13,604 bases of DNA from CAVPEW01 sp050247895 (lineage in GTDB: Bacteria; Actinomycetota; Acidimicrobiia; Acidimicrobiales; VFJN01): NCBI GenBank assembly GCA_050247895.1, contig JBFWTJ010000084.1, forward strand, positions 1-13,604, written 5' to 3'. Both the position numbers and the translations under genes were made by a program. Numbering within the stretch: the first letter of the stretch is position 1; the number at the start of each line of letters is the position of its first letter. This document shows positions 6,403 through 13,604 of this stretch, piece after piece. Below the pieces are notes generated by a model that did no database searches, was not told the DNA's origin, and saw nothing but the letters and a program-made list of their open reading frames with translations.

Positions 6403-7920
6403 GTGCTGCTGGCCGAGATCGTCGCCACGTCCGCCGCGGTCGGCGCGACGCGGTCGCGCACGGCGAAGGTGGCGGCGCTGGCCGACCTGCTGGCCCGGGT
6501 GGAGCCGGAACAGGTCGCGGTGGCCGTCGGGTTCCTCGTCGGCGAGGCCCGGCAGGGCCGCATCGGCGTGGGCTGGGCCCAGGTCCGCGACCTCGACGTG
6601 GCACCCGCCCCCGTGCCCGCCGTGACCGTCGCCGAGGTCGACACCGCCCTGGACCGCCTGGCCGCCACGACCGGCGCCGGCTCGGTCGGGGCGCGCCGGG
6701 CGGTGCTCCAGGACCTGTTCGGCCGGGCCACCGCGGCCGAGGGCGACTTCCTGCGCCGCCTCCTGCTGGGCGAGATCCGCCAGGGTGCCCTGGCCGGGCT
6801 CATGGCCGACGCCGTGGCCCGTGCCGCCGGCGTGCCCCTGGCCCTGGTCCGTCGGGCGGCGATGCTCTCGGGCGACCTGGGCGCGACCGCGGCGCTGGCC
6901 CGGACCGGGGGCGCCGCGGGGCTCGAGGCCGTCGGGCTGACCGTCGGGCGCCCGGTCCTGCCCATGCTCGCCGCGACGGCGACCGACGTCGCCGACGCCC
7001 TGGACCGGACCGGCCCGGCGTCGGTCGAGTGGAAGCTCGACGGCGCCCGCGTCCAGGTCCACCGCTCGGGCCGGGACGTGGCCGTGTTCACCCGCAACCT
7101 CAACGAGGTCACCGACCGGCTCCCCGGGATCGTCTCCCTGGCCCGGGCCCTCCCCGGCTCGGCCGCGGTCCTCGACGGCGAGGTGGTCGGCCTCGACGAC
7201 GAGGCCCGGCCCCACGCCTTCCAGGACACGATGTCGGCCTTCGGGCGCCAGGACGCGGCCGGGGCAGGGGAGAAGCTGGCCGTGGCGTTCTTCGACGTCC
7301 TGCACCTCGACGGGACCGACGTCCTCGACGAGCCGCTGTCGGCCCGCCGGGCGCTGCTCGAGGGCCTGGTCGGGCCCCGGGCCGTGCCGGCCACGGTGAC
7401 CGCCGACGCGGCGGAGGCCCAGGCCTTCCTCGACGGTGCCCTGGCCGGGGGCCACGAGGGCGTGATGGTCAAGGCCCTCGACGCGCCCTACGAGGCCGGT
7501 CGCCGGGGCGGCTCCTGGCGCAAGGTCAAGCCGGTCCGCACCCTGGACCTGGTCGTGCTGGCCGCCGAGTGGGGCCACGGCCGCCGGCGGGGCTGGCTGT
7601 CCAACCTGCACCTCGGCGCCCGGGACCCGGCCGGCGGGTTCGTCATGGTGGGCAAGACCTTCAAGGGCCTGACCGACGAGGTGCTCGCCCGGCAGACCGC
7701 GGCCTTCCTCGATCGGGAGGTGGGCCGTGACGGCATCGTCGTGCACGTCCGGCCCGAGCTGGTGGTGGAGGTGGCGCTCGACGGCGTCCAGGCCTCGACC
7801 CGGTACCACGGCGGCGTGGCGCTGCGCTTCGCCCGGGTCCGGGCCTACCGGCCCGACAAGACCCCCGCCGAGGCCGACACCATCGACGACGTCAGGGCCC
7901 TCCTGCCCCGCCCCCGCTGA
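6403..7920 (+). CDS. ATP-dependent DNA ligase
   Basis: A 505-residue ATP-dependent DNA ligase that seals nicks via a ligase-AMP intermediate. It has an N-terminal helical DNA-binding domain (about residues 1-190). The nucleotidyltransferase domain carries motif I EWKLDGAR with adenylated lysine K211, motif III LDGEVVGLD, motif IIIa VAFFDVLHLDG, motif IV EGVMVK (352-357) and motif V WRKVKP (372-377). A C-terminal OB-fold ends the protein near VRALLPRPR. The length and domain order match the LigB-type ligases of actinobacteria and archaea, which act as accessory enzymes beside the replicative NAD-dependent LigA. GTG at 6403 has AGGA (6392-6395) 7 nt upstream. A strong hairpin follows the stop codon within 10 nt. 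No DNA-repair partner (Ku, LigD, nuclease) is seen next to it. Confidence 0.92.
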   Translation: MLLAEIVATSAAVGATRSRTAKVAALADLLARVEPEQVAVAVGFLVGEARQGRIGVGWAQVRDLDVAPAPVPAVTVAEVDTALDRLAATTGAGSVGARRAVLQDLFGRATAAEGDFLRRLLLGEIRQGALAGLMADAVARAAGVPLALVRRAAMLSGDLGATAALARTGGAAGLEAVGLTVGRPVLPMLAATATDVADALDRTGPASVEWKLDGARVQVHRSGRDVAVFTRNLNEVTDRLPGIVSLARALPGSAAVLDGEVVGLDDEARPHAFQDTMSAFGRQDAAGAGEKLAVAFFDVLHLDGTDVLDEPLSARRALLEGLVGPRAVPATVTADAAEAQAFLDGALAGGHEGVMVKALDAPYEAGRRGGSWRKVKPVRTLDLVVLAAEWGHGRRRGWLSNLHLGARDPAGGFVMVGKTFKGLTDEVLARQTAAFLDREVGRDGIVVHVRPELVVEVALDGVQASTRYHGGVALRFARVRAYRPDKTPAEADTIDDVRALLPRPR

Positions 7921-7927
7921 GCCCACC

Positions 7928-7949
7928 GGCCCGACAGCGATGTCGGGCT
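7928..7949 (+). terminator. Hairpin terminator after the DNA ligase gene
   Basis: GCCCGACA (7929-7936), loop GCGA (7937-7940), TGTCGGGC (7941-7948): a perfect 8-bp stem closed by a GNRA-type tetraloop, extendable by a G-U pair at 7928/7949. It starts 8 nt after the ligase stop. There is no T run after it, as is common for actinobacterial terminator hairpins, so efficiency is uncertain. Confidence 0.65.
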
Positions 7950-7980
7950 ACGGGTAGGTGGAAGTACATGCGTGCAATCC

Positions 7981-8032
7981 CGAAGTTTGGCGAAACCCTT
8001 GCAGTTGATCCATCCGCCAAACTTCGCCAAAC
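7981..8032. repeat. Inverted and tandem repeat island between convergent ligase and helicase genes
   Basis: The left arm CGAAGTTTGGCG (7981-7992) is perfectly complementary to CGCCAAACTTCG (8015-8026), with a 22-nt spacer. A second downstream copy of the motif overlaps the right arm, so GTTTGGCGAA (7985-7994) can pair instead with TTCGCCAAAC (8023-8032). The patch is clearly less GC-rich than everything around it. It lies 45 nt beyond the helicase stop codon on that gene's strand and could end its transcript, but has no T tract in either direction. Other readings are a protein-binding site or a remnant of a small mobile or REP-like element. I do not recognise it. Confidence 0.6.
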
Positions 8033-8077
8033 CTCGCCCGTGCAGGTGCCACTGACCATCAGGTCCGCCGCGGCGGG

Positions 8078-9799
8078 TCAGGCCGGTCGGCGGCGGGTGC
8101 GGGTCGTGGCGGAGGAGCGCCGTCCGGGCTGCTGGCCGCGGGACCCGGCCTGGTCGCGGCGTGACGTCCCCCCGCCGGCGCCGGTCGGGCGGCCCGAGCG
8201 GGCGTCCTGGCGATCGCTCGCCCCGGTGCCGGTGGTCCGGCCCCGGGCGCTGCGGCGCGGGGCCCGGTCGGCGGGGGTGCCGGCGGCGTCGCGGCCACGG
8301 GCGTCCGACCGCGCCGTCCCGGTCCAGGTCCGGCCACGGGCCTCCGAGCCCGTCGTGCTCGACCGGTTCCGGCCGCCGGCCTCGGACCTCCCCGCACCGG
8401 CCCGGCCGCGGCTCTCCGATCCGGCCGCACCGGCCCGGCTCCCGCCCCGGGTCTCGGACCTCGCCGTGCCGGCCCGGCTCCCGCCCCGGGTCTCGGACCT
8501 CGCGGTGCCGGATCGGGTCCGGCCGCGCCCGTCGGGTCCGGGTTGCTGGCCGCGGGAGCGGTCGGCGCTGCGGCCCTCGCCGGAGCGGCGGCGATCCGTG
8601 TCGGGGCGACCGGCCCGGTCCGCCCGGCCCGGTGAGGCCACCGCGGGTGCACCCGACGCGGGCGTCGTCGCCGAGGGCGCCGTGCCGATCGAGCCGGTGG
8701 GCACGGGCTCGAACCCCACGTCGAGGCCCAGGGTGCGTTGCATCTTGCGGACGTCGGCGGCCTTCTCGGGCGTCACCAGCGTCACGACGGTGCCCGCCGC
8801 GCCGGCCCGGCCGGTGCGCCCGGCCCGGTGCACGTAGTCCTTGTCGGTCGACGGCGGGTCGAGCTGGACCACGCAGGCCACGCCGTCGACGTGGATGCCC
8901 CGGGCGGCCACGTCGGTGGCCACCAGCACGTCGGCCTCGCCCGAGGTGAAGCGGCCCAGGGCCCGCTCACGCTGGCCCTGCGACCGGTCGCCGTGGATCG
9001 CCTCGGCGGTCACACCGGCCCGGTTCATGGCCCGGGCCACCCGGTCCGCGCCGTGCTTGGTCCGGCAGAACACGATCGCCGGCCACTCCCGGCGCACGAT
9101 CTCGGTCGCGGTCCGGATCCGATCGGCCGCGTCGACCGACCAGAAGTGGTGGGCCACCGGGCCCTGGGCCTCCACGGCCTCGGCCCGGCGTCGGACCGGG
9201 TCGAGCTGGTACGCCCGCGACAGCGCGTCGACCTCGCCGCCCAGGGTCGCCGACAGGAGCAGGGTCTGGCGGTCGGACCGGACCTGGTCGAGGAGCCGGC
9301 GCACGACGGGCAGGAAGCCCATGTCGGCCATGCGGTCGGCCTCGTCCACGACCACCAGGTCGACCTCGTCGAGGACCGCCGTGCCCTGGCGGACCAGGTC
9401 CTCGAGCCGACCGGGGGTGGCCACGGCGATCTCCGCGCCGCCGGCCAGCCGTGTGACCTGGCGCTGCATCGACGCGCCGCCGTAGATGGCGACCACCGTG
9501 CGACCGCTGCCCTTGGTCAGCTCGGCCAGCTGGTCGGCCACCTGGGCGGCCAGCTCACGGGTGGGCACCAGGACCAGGGCGCGGGGCCGGCGGGCCCGGG
9601 CCCGACCGACGCGGGCCACCACGGGGATCCCGAAGGCCAGGGTCTTGCCCGAGCCGGTGGGCGCCTCGGCGCACACGTCGCGCCCGGCCAGGGCGTCGGG
9701 CACGACGGCGGCCTGCACGGGGAACGGCTCGGCGATGCCGAGGGCCTCGAGGCGCGTGGACAGGGCGGTGGGCACGCCGAGGTCGGCGAAGGTGGGCAC
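8078..9799 (-). CDS. DEAD-box ATP-dependent RNA helicase with repetitive basic C-terminal tail
   Basis: A 573-residue RNA helicase. The two RecA-like domains show the Q motif (F4, Q29), motif I APTGSGKT (46-53), Ia PTRELA (79-84), II DEAD (152-155), III SAT (183-185), V ATDVAARGIH (294-303) and VI HRAGRTGR (324-331). The family acts on structured RNA in mRNA decay, ribosome assembly or cold adaptation; which of these applies is unknown. From about residue 370 to the end the chain is a disordered Gly/Arg/Ser/Thr-rich tail, with a degenerate 13-residue repeat at 431-518, ending RRRPA. The frame is open 61 codons further upstream, but GTG at 9799 is the likely start: it begins the conserved FADLGVP segment and is preceded by GGAG at 7 nt. 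That spacer is a run of seven C on the coding strand. Confidence 0.93.
   Translation of the reverse strand: MPTFADLGVPTALSTRLEALGIAEPFPVQAAVVPDALAGRDVCAEAPTGSGKTLAFGIPVVARVGRARARRPRALVLVPTRELAAQVADQLAELTKGSGRTVVAIYGGASMQRQVTRLAGGAEIAVATPGRLEDLVRQGTAVLDEVDLVVVDEADRMADMGFLPVVRRLLDQVRSDRQTLLLSATLGGEVDALSRAYQLDPVRRRAEAVEAQGPVAHHFWSVDAADRIRTATEIVRREWPAIVFCRTKHGADRVARAMNRAGVTAEAIHGDRSQGQRERALGRFTSGEADVLVATDVAARGIHVDGVACVVQLDPPSTDKDYVHRAGRTGRAGAAGTVVTLVTPEKAADVRKMQRTLGLDVGFEPVPTGSIGTAPSATTPASGAPAVASPGRADRAGRPDTDRRRSGEGRSADRSRGQQPGPDGRGRTRSGTARSETRGGSRAGTARSETRGGSRAGAAGSESRGRAGAGRSEAGGRNRSSTTGSEARGRTWTGTARSDARGRDAAGTPADRAPRRSARGRTTGTGASDRQDARSGRPTGAGGGTSRRDQAGSRGQQPGRRSSATTRTRRRPA
8246..8509 (-). repeat. 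Tandem 39-bp (13-residue) coding repeats in the helicase tail
   Basis: About seven head-to-tail units of 12-13 residues with consensus near GTARSEARGRxxx. The first two translated units are identical (GTARSETRGGSRA twice), then GAAGSESRGRAGA, GRSEAGGRNRSS, TTGSEARGRTWT, GTARSDARGRDAA and GTPADRAPRRSA. At DNA level 8430-8464 and 8469-8503 are identical over 35 bp with a 39-bp offset, so at least one duplication looks recent. Confidence 0.8.
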
Positions 9800-9972
9800 G
9801 GGGGGGCTCCGAACTGGATTGGGGGGGGTGGCTGCCTGCGAGCGGCAGCTCCAGGGGGCCCACCGGCGGTGCCGGCGCCCGACCAACCTACCGGTCGCGG
9901 CGCCCGTGACCGCCATCGCGCCCGACCGTTGGGCCAGACTGGCGACCGACGGTCCAGCACACAGGGGGTCGG
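9800..9972. promoter_or_regulatory. Divergent intergenic region between the helicase and liv genes
   Basis: A 173-nt spacer. Seen here are a G7 run (9800-9806), CTCC (9807-9810; the helicase ribosome site GGAG on the minus strand), a G8 run (9821-9828), an inverted repeat GCTGCC/GGCAGC (9831-9836 and 9844-9849, 7-nt loop) in the helicase leader, and an inverted repeat GACCGT/ACGGTC (9924-9929 and 9949-9954) 18 nt before the livF start. AGGGGG (9963-9968) is the livF ribosome site. No convincing -35/-10 pair was found in either direction. Confidence 0.45.
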
Positions 9973-10800
9973 TTGACCGCAACCGCTGCCGCGCCGGTCG
10001 AGCCGGCGCTCCGGGTCCAGGGCCTCGAGGTCGTCTACGACGACGTCGTGCGGGTCCTGCGGGGCGTCGACCTCACCGTCGAGCAGGGGCGGATCACGGC
10101 GCTGCTCGGCGCCAACGGCGCGGGCAAGACGACCCTGCTGCGGGCCGTGGCCGGGCTGCTCGGGCTGCACCGGGGCCGCGTCACCGCCGGCTCGGTCGCC
10201 CTGGGGGGACGGGTGGTGACCAACCGGCCGGCCGCGGCACGCGTCCGGGCCGGCCTGGCCCAGGTCATGGAGGGCCGCCGGGTCTTCGCCGAGCTCACCG
10301 TCGAGGAGAACCTGCGGGCCGGCGCCCACACGCGGCGGGACAAGGCCGCGGTCCGGGCCGACCACGACCGGGTCATGGCGCTGTTCCCCCGCCTGGCCGA
10401 GCGCCGCGACCAGGCCGCGGGCTACCTCAGCGGCGGCGAGCAGCAGATGGTGGCCATCGGCCGGGCCCTGATGGCCGCGCCCCGCCTCCTGGTCCTCGAC
10501 GAGCCGTCGCTCGGCCTGGCGCCCCGGGTCGTGGAGCAGATCCGCGACGTGGTGGTCGCCGTCAACGGCCACGGGACCAGCGTGCTGCTCGTCGAGCAGA
10601 ACGCGGCCATGGCCCTGTCGATCGCCCACACCGCCTCGGTGCTCGAGCACGGGGAGGTCGTGCGCCACGGCCCGGCCGCCGAGCTGCTGGCCGACGACGA
10701 GATCCGCGACCACTACCTCGGCATCGGCACGGCCGGCCGGCGCTCGTTCCGCGACGCCCGGGCCGCGCGGGCCGCCCGCCCCGGAGGTGGGGACCGGTGA
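9973..10800 (+). CDS. livF: ABC transporter ATP-binding protein, LivF family
   Basis: ATPase subunit of a branched-chain amino acid (or related amide/urea) ABC importer. The 275-residue protein has Walker A GANGAGKTT (46-54), the signature LSGGEQQ (152-158), Walker B LLVLDE (172-177) followed by PSLGLAP, and LLVEQN in the switch region, as in the LivF subfamily. TTG at 9973 is the start: AGGGGG lies 4 nt upstream and no other in-frame start precedes the conserved domain. It has short extensions beyond the core at both ends (an Ala-rich start and an Arg/Ala-rich end after HYLGIG). It is the first gene of the operon and overlaps livG by GTGA. Amino acid specificity is set by a binding protein that is not in the window. 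Confidence 0.9.
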   Translation: MTATAAAPVEPALRVQGLEVVYDDVVRVLRGVDLTVEQGRITALLGANGAGKTTLLRAVAGLLGLHRGRVTAGSVALGGRVVTNRPAAARVRAGLAQVMEGRRVFAELTVEENLRAGAHTRRDKAAVRADHDRVMALFPRLAERRDQAAGYLSGGEQQMVAIGRALMAAPRLLVLDEPSLGLAPRVVEQIRDVVVAVNGHGTSVLLVEQNAAMALSIAHTASVLEHGEVVRHGPAAELLADDEIRDHYLGIGTAGRRSFRDARAARAARPGGGDR

Positions 10801-11588
10801 GCGACCCGATCCTGGTCGTGCGCGACCTCACGCTGCGCTTCGGGGGCGTGACCGCCCTGCACGAGGTGTCCTTCGAGGTCGGCCGTGGCGAGCTGTTCGC
10901 CGTCATCGGGCCCAACGGCGCGGGCAAGACCTCGATCTTCAACTGCGTGTCCGCCGTCCACCGGCCCGAGCGGGGCTCGATCCTGCTCGACGGGGTGGAG
11001 CTGGTCGGCCGCAGGGCCAGCCGCACCGCGGCGCTCGGCGTCGGCCGCACGTTCCAGGACCTGGGCCTGTTCGGCGACCTGGACGTCGTCGACAACCTGC
11101 TGCTCGGCCGTCACCACCTCATGCGGACCGGCCTGCTGGCCGGCGCCCTCTGGTGGGGCCCCGCCCGGCGGGAGGAGGTCGCCCACCGGGAGGCGGTCGA
11201 GGCCGTGGTCGACCTGCTCGACCTGGGACCGCACCGGCACCGCCCCGTCGGCCTGCTGCCCTACGGGGTCCGCAAGCGGGTCGAGCTCGGCCGGGCCCTG
11301 GCCATGGAGCCCAAGCTGCTGCTGCTCGACGAGCCGGTGGCGGGCATGAACCTGGCCGAGACCGAGGACATGGCCGCGGCCGTCCTCGAGGTCCGCGAGC
11401 GGCTCGGGCTGGCCATGGTGCTCGTCGAGCACGACATGCAGCTGGTGATGGACCTGGCCGACCGGGTCATGGTCCTGGACTTCGGCGTGGCCATCGCCAC
11501 CGGCACGCCGGCCGAGGTGCAGGCCGATCCCCGGGTGGTCGAGGCCTACCTGGGGGTCGGGACGGCGGCACCGGCGGGGGAGCCGTGA
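10797..11588 (+). CDS. livG: ABC transporter ATP-binding protein, LivG family
   Basis: Second ATPase subunit of the same importer, 263 residues. It has Walker A GPNGAGKTS (38-46), GVGRTFQDLGLF (the Q loop, 81-92), Walker B LLLLDEP (174-180), AGMNLAETE and the switch histidine in VEHDM (H212). The ABC signature is divergent: LPYGVRKRVE (154-163) instead of LSGGQ; LivG proteins generally show LSYGQQR-like versions, so this is a family trait taken further. GTG at 10797 overlaps the livF stop and has GGAGG (10783-10787) 9 nt upstream. Its own stop overlaps the livH start as GTGA. Confidence 0.91.
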   Translation: MSDPILVVRDLTLRFGGVTALHEVSFEVGRGELFAVIGPNGAGKTSIFNCVSAVHRPERGSILLDGVELVGRRASRTAALGVGRTFQDLGLFGDLDVVDNLLLGRHHLMRTGLLAGALWWGPARREEVAHREAVEAVVDLLDLGPHRHRPVGLLPYGVRKRVELGRALAMEPKLLLLDEPVAGMNLAETEDMAAAVLEVRERLGLAMVLVEHDMQLVMDLADRVMVLDFGVAIATGTPAEVQADPRVVEAYLGVGTAAPAGEP

Positions 11589-12505
11589 GCGTGCTGGCCG
11601 CCATCTCGGGCGACGCCTGGATCGAGACGGTGTTCTCGGGCCTGGCCGTCGGCGCGAAGTACGCGCTGGTCGCCCTGGGCTTCGTCGTGGTGTTCAAGGC
11701 CACCGGGGTCATCAACTTCGCCCAGGGCGGCCTGGTCGTCGTCGGGGGCTTCCTGTCCTGGCAGCTGGCCGGCACCTGGGGGTGGGACTTCTACCTGTCG
11801 ATCCCGGTGGCCATGGCCGGGGGCGCCCTGGTCGGCGTGGTGGTCGAGGCCGTGGCCCTGCGCCGGCTGGTCGGAGAGCAGCCCTTCGCGCTGATCATGG
11901 CCACGATCGGGGTCCTCTTCGTGCTCGACAACGTGGCCTCGGCGGTGTGGGGCCCGTCCGAGCGCGACCTGCCCGACCCGTGGGGGACCCGCACCGTCGA
12001 CGCCGGCGAGGTGAACCTGGCCGTGGCCGACATCTGGACCATCGGCGTGGTGGCCGCGGTCGTGGCCGCCTTCTTCGCCTTCTTCCGCTACACGAAGCTC
12101 GGCCTGGCCATGCGGGCCACCGCGTCGGACCAGGAGGCGGCCCTGTCGGTCGGCATCTCGTCCCGCCAGGTCTACCGGGCCGCCTGGGCCGCGGCCGGCG
12201 CCCTCGGCGCGCTGGCCGGGATCATGCTCGCCTCGGGTGCCGGATCGCTCGGCCCGGGCCTGGGGTCGGTGGCGCTGGCCGCGTTCCCGGCCATGATCCT
12301 CGGGGGCCTCCAGTCCCCCGGGGGCGCGGTGGTGGGTGGCGTGGTCATCGGGCTGGTCCAGCAGCTCACCGCGCTGGTGGTCCCCGAGCACCTGTCCTGG
12401 CTGGGGACCGGCTTCGAGCGGGTCTCGCCCTACCTGGTCATGGTCCTGATCCTGCTGGTCCGGCCCTACGGGCTGTTCGGGCGGCCCGACGTGCGGAGGG
12501 CCTGA
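11585..12505 (+). CDS. livH: ABC transporter permease, LivH family
   Basis: Membrane permease subunit of the branched-chain amino acid importer, 306 residues with about eight hydrophobic segments. The LivH-typical opening GLAVGAKYALVALGFVVVFKATGVINFAQGG is split over roughly residues 19-50. Later come the LGLAMRATASDQEAALSVGI loop, which contacts the ATPases, and ILGGLQSPGGAVVGGVVIG near the C-terminus. GTG at 11585 overlaps the livG stop codon, with GGGGGAG immediately upstream. It ends one nucleotide before livM. Confidence 0.92.
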   Translation: MSVLAAISGDAWIETVFSGLAVGAKYALVALGFVVVFKATGVINFAQGGLVVVGGFLSWQLAGTWGWDFYLSIPVAMAGGALVGVVVEAVALRRLVGEQPFALIMATIGVLFVLDNVASAVWGPSERDLPDPWGTRTVDAGEVNLAVADIWTIGVVAAVVAAFFAFFRYTKLGLAMRATASDQEAALSVGISSRQVYRAAWAAAGALGALAGIMLASGAGSLGPGLGSVALAAFPAMILGGLQSPGGAVVGGVVIGLVQQLTALVVPEHLSWLGTGFERVSPYLVMVLILLVRPYGLFGRPDVRRA

Positions 12506-12506
12506 G

Positions 12507-13604
12507 GTGGCCGCCACCCACCTCGACGCCGAGCTCTCCCTGCTGCGGGGCCCGTGGCGCAAGGCGGCCGCGGCGGTCCTGCTGGCCCTGTTCCTCTACG
12601 TGCCCCACGGCTACCCCGACCGCACCCTGGGCGTGCTGGTCCTGGTCGCGGCCTACGCGCTGGGGGCCATCGGGCTCAACCTGCTCACCGGCTTCACCGG
12701 CCAGGTCAGCCTGGGGCACGCCACGTTCTTCGCCGTCGGCGCCTACTGCACGGCCGCGCTCGGCCACCAGCGGCAGTGGCCGTTCCCGGCCTACCTGGCC
12801 GCCGCCGTCTTGCTCGGCCTGCTCCTGGGCGCGGTGGTCGGCCCGTTCGCGCTGCGGCTGCGGGGCAACTACCTGGCCGTGGTCACCATCGGGCTGCTCT
12901 TCGTGTCCGAGTACGTGCTCCGCAACTGGGAGAGCCTGACCCGGCCGGTCCGCGGCACGGCCCCGACCCGCGACGCCCCCATCGCCCTCGGCCCGCTCGA
13001 CTTCGGCCGCGGGCTCGACCTGGGCAGCGCGCCGTACACCCGCCAGCAGTCCCTGTTCTGGCTGTCGTGGGCCATGGTGGCGCTCGCCGCGCTGGCCGCC
13101 CGCAACATCGTGCGGTCCCGTCCCGGCCGGGCCATGCAGGCCGTGCGCGACCGGGACCTGGCCGCCGAGGTGATGGGCGTCGACCCGGCCCGGACCAAGG
13201 TCGGGGCCTTCGCCGTCGCCGGGGCTCTGGCCGCCGCCGGGGGCGTCGTCTACGCCTGGACCATCGGCGCGCTCGACCACCAGGAGCTGTCGGGCCAGCG
13301 GGGCCTGCTGGTGTCGATCACCTTCGTCGCCGTGATCATCGTGGGGGGCATGGGCACGGTCCACGGGTCGATCCTCGGCGCGCTGGTCGTGGTCTACGGC
13401 CAGCGCTTCATCGCCGACAACGGCCCGGACGCCCCCCTGCTGGGCATCCCGGTCGAGCGCGGCTGGCTCACCACCGGTGAGCTGACCGGGATCTTGTTCG
13501 GCGTCCTCATCCTCGTGTTCCTCGTCGTGGAGCCACGGGGGATGGCGGCGCTGTGGATGCGGGCGCGGGCCCGGCTGGTCGGCCGGGCCCTCTCGAACCG
13601 ACCG
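12507..13604 (+). CDS. livM: ABC transporter permease, LivM family (3' end beyond window)
   Basis: Second permease subunit of the importer. The 366 codons present have no stop, so the gene continues past the right edge. LivM hallmarks are AIGLNLLTGFTGQVSLGHATFFAVGAY (about 51-77), LRLRGNYLAVVTIG, the ATPase-contacting loop RAMQAVRDRDLAAEVMGVDPARTKV and VGGMGTVHGSILGA. GTG at 12507 lies one base after the livH stop, with GGAGGG (12495-12500) at 6 nt. The family core is nearly complete here, so only a short C-terminal part should be missing. A LivK-type substrate-binding protein gene may follow. Confidence 0.92.
   Translation, partial: MAATHLDAELSLLRGPWRKAAAAVLLALFLYVPHGYPDRTLGVLVLVAAYALGAIGLNLLTGFTGQVSLGHATFFAVGAYCTAALGHQRQWPFPAYLAAAVLLGLLLGAVVGPFALRLRGNYLAVVTIGLLFVSEYVLRNWESLTRPVRGTAPTRDAPIALGPLDFGRGLDLGSAPYTRQQSLFWLSWAMVALAALAARNIVRSRPGRAMQAVRDRDLAAEVMGVDPARTKVGAFAVAGALAAAGGVVYAWTIGALDHQELSGQRGLLVSITFVAVIIVGGMGTVHGSILGALVVVYGQRFIADNGPDAPLLGIPVERGWLTTGELTGILFGVLILVFLVVEPRGMAALWMRARARLVGRALSNRP

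Noticed and set aside
5700..7926. Long minus-strand open frames opposite the DNA ligase gene
   Set aside because: They run antisense to clear ligase motifs and have low-complexity translations; only the acylphosphatase frame at 6065-6337 has a family signature.
7845..8030. Small minus-strand open frame (61 codons) crossing the inverted repeat island
   Set aside because: It overlaps the ligase 3' end and the hairpin, has no ribosome site I can see and no recognisable protein pattern.
8704..8718. Second T-arm-like string (GGGGTTCGAGCCC on the minus strand)
   Set aside because: It lies inside the helicase reading frame and encodes a Gly-Phe-Glu-Pro-Val stretch; no tRNA arms surround it.
7968..8837. 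Plus-strand open frame of 289 codons with periodic Pro/Arg/Ser units
   Set aside because: Its periodicity is the mirror of the helicase tail repeats; the helicase frame continues from unmistakable helicase motifs, so this strand is a shadow.
1..13604. CRISPR arrays, transposases, integrases, phage genes, toxin-antitoxin or defence systems
   Set aside because: Read on both strands; no regularly spaced repeats and no protein of these families were found.

Overview
The window comes from a very GC-rich bacterium, almost certainly a high-GC actinobacterium and perhaps of the Acidimicrobiia type. The grounds are extreme third-position GC, dominant GTG (and one TTG) start codons, a BldC-type DNA-binding protein and actinobacterial-looking protein families. 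The taxonomic placement is inference; no rRNA or tRNA gene is present to anchor it.

Layout, left to right. (1) 1-1547, minus strand: a leucine/valine-type amino-acid dehydrogenase gene followed 24 nt later by the start of a 2-oxoacid dehydrogenase E1-alpha gene that runs off the left edge. (2) 1548-1758: a divergent control region with a perfect 17-bp palindrome, a candidate leaderless promoter for the dehydrogenase and a tandem ACGTT element facing the other way. (3) 1759-1956, plus: a small BldC/MerR-type DNA-binding protein. (4) 1982-3066, minus: an azlC-azlD pair with GTGA overlap (branched-chain amino acid export family). (5) 3138-5120, plus: acetoacetyl-CoA synthetase. (6) 5179-6111, plus: a DUF455 ferritin-like protein with a complete-looking di-metal ligand set, overlapping tail to tail by 47 bp with an acylphosphatase gene (6065-6337, minus). 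(7) 6403-7920, plus: ATP-dependent DNA ligase, followed by a clean hairpin terminator and then an unusual inverted/tandem repeat island (7981-8032). (8) 8078-9799, minus: a DEAD-box RNA helicase whose C-terminal tail carries a degenerate 13-residue tandem repeat. (9) 9973-13604, plus: a tightly coupled ABC importer operon in the order livF-livG-livH-livM, with livM cut by the right edge.

Functional reading. Most of the metabolic genes point at branched-chain amino acids: uptake (LivFGHM), export (AzlCD), deamination to 2-oxoacids (leucine/valine dehydrogenase), oxidative decarboxylation (E1-alpha) and activation of acetoacetate, the end product of leucine breakdown (acetoacetyl-CoA synthetase). 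The DUF455 protein, acylphosphatase, DNA ligase and helicase are interspersed without an obvious link to that theme.

I see no CRISPR array, transposon, prophage, toxin-antitoxin or defence system. The most interesting unexplained items are the repeat island between ligase and helicase, the palindrome and small regulator at the amino-acid dehydrogenase promoter, and the DUF455 di-metal protein.
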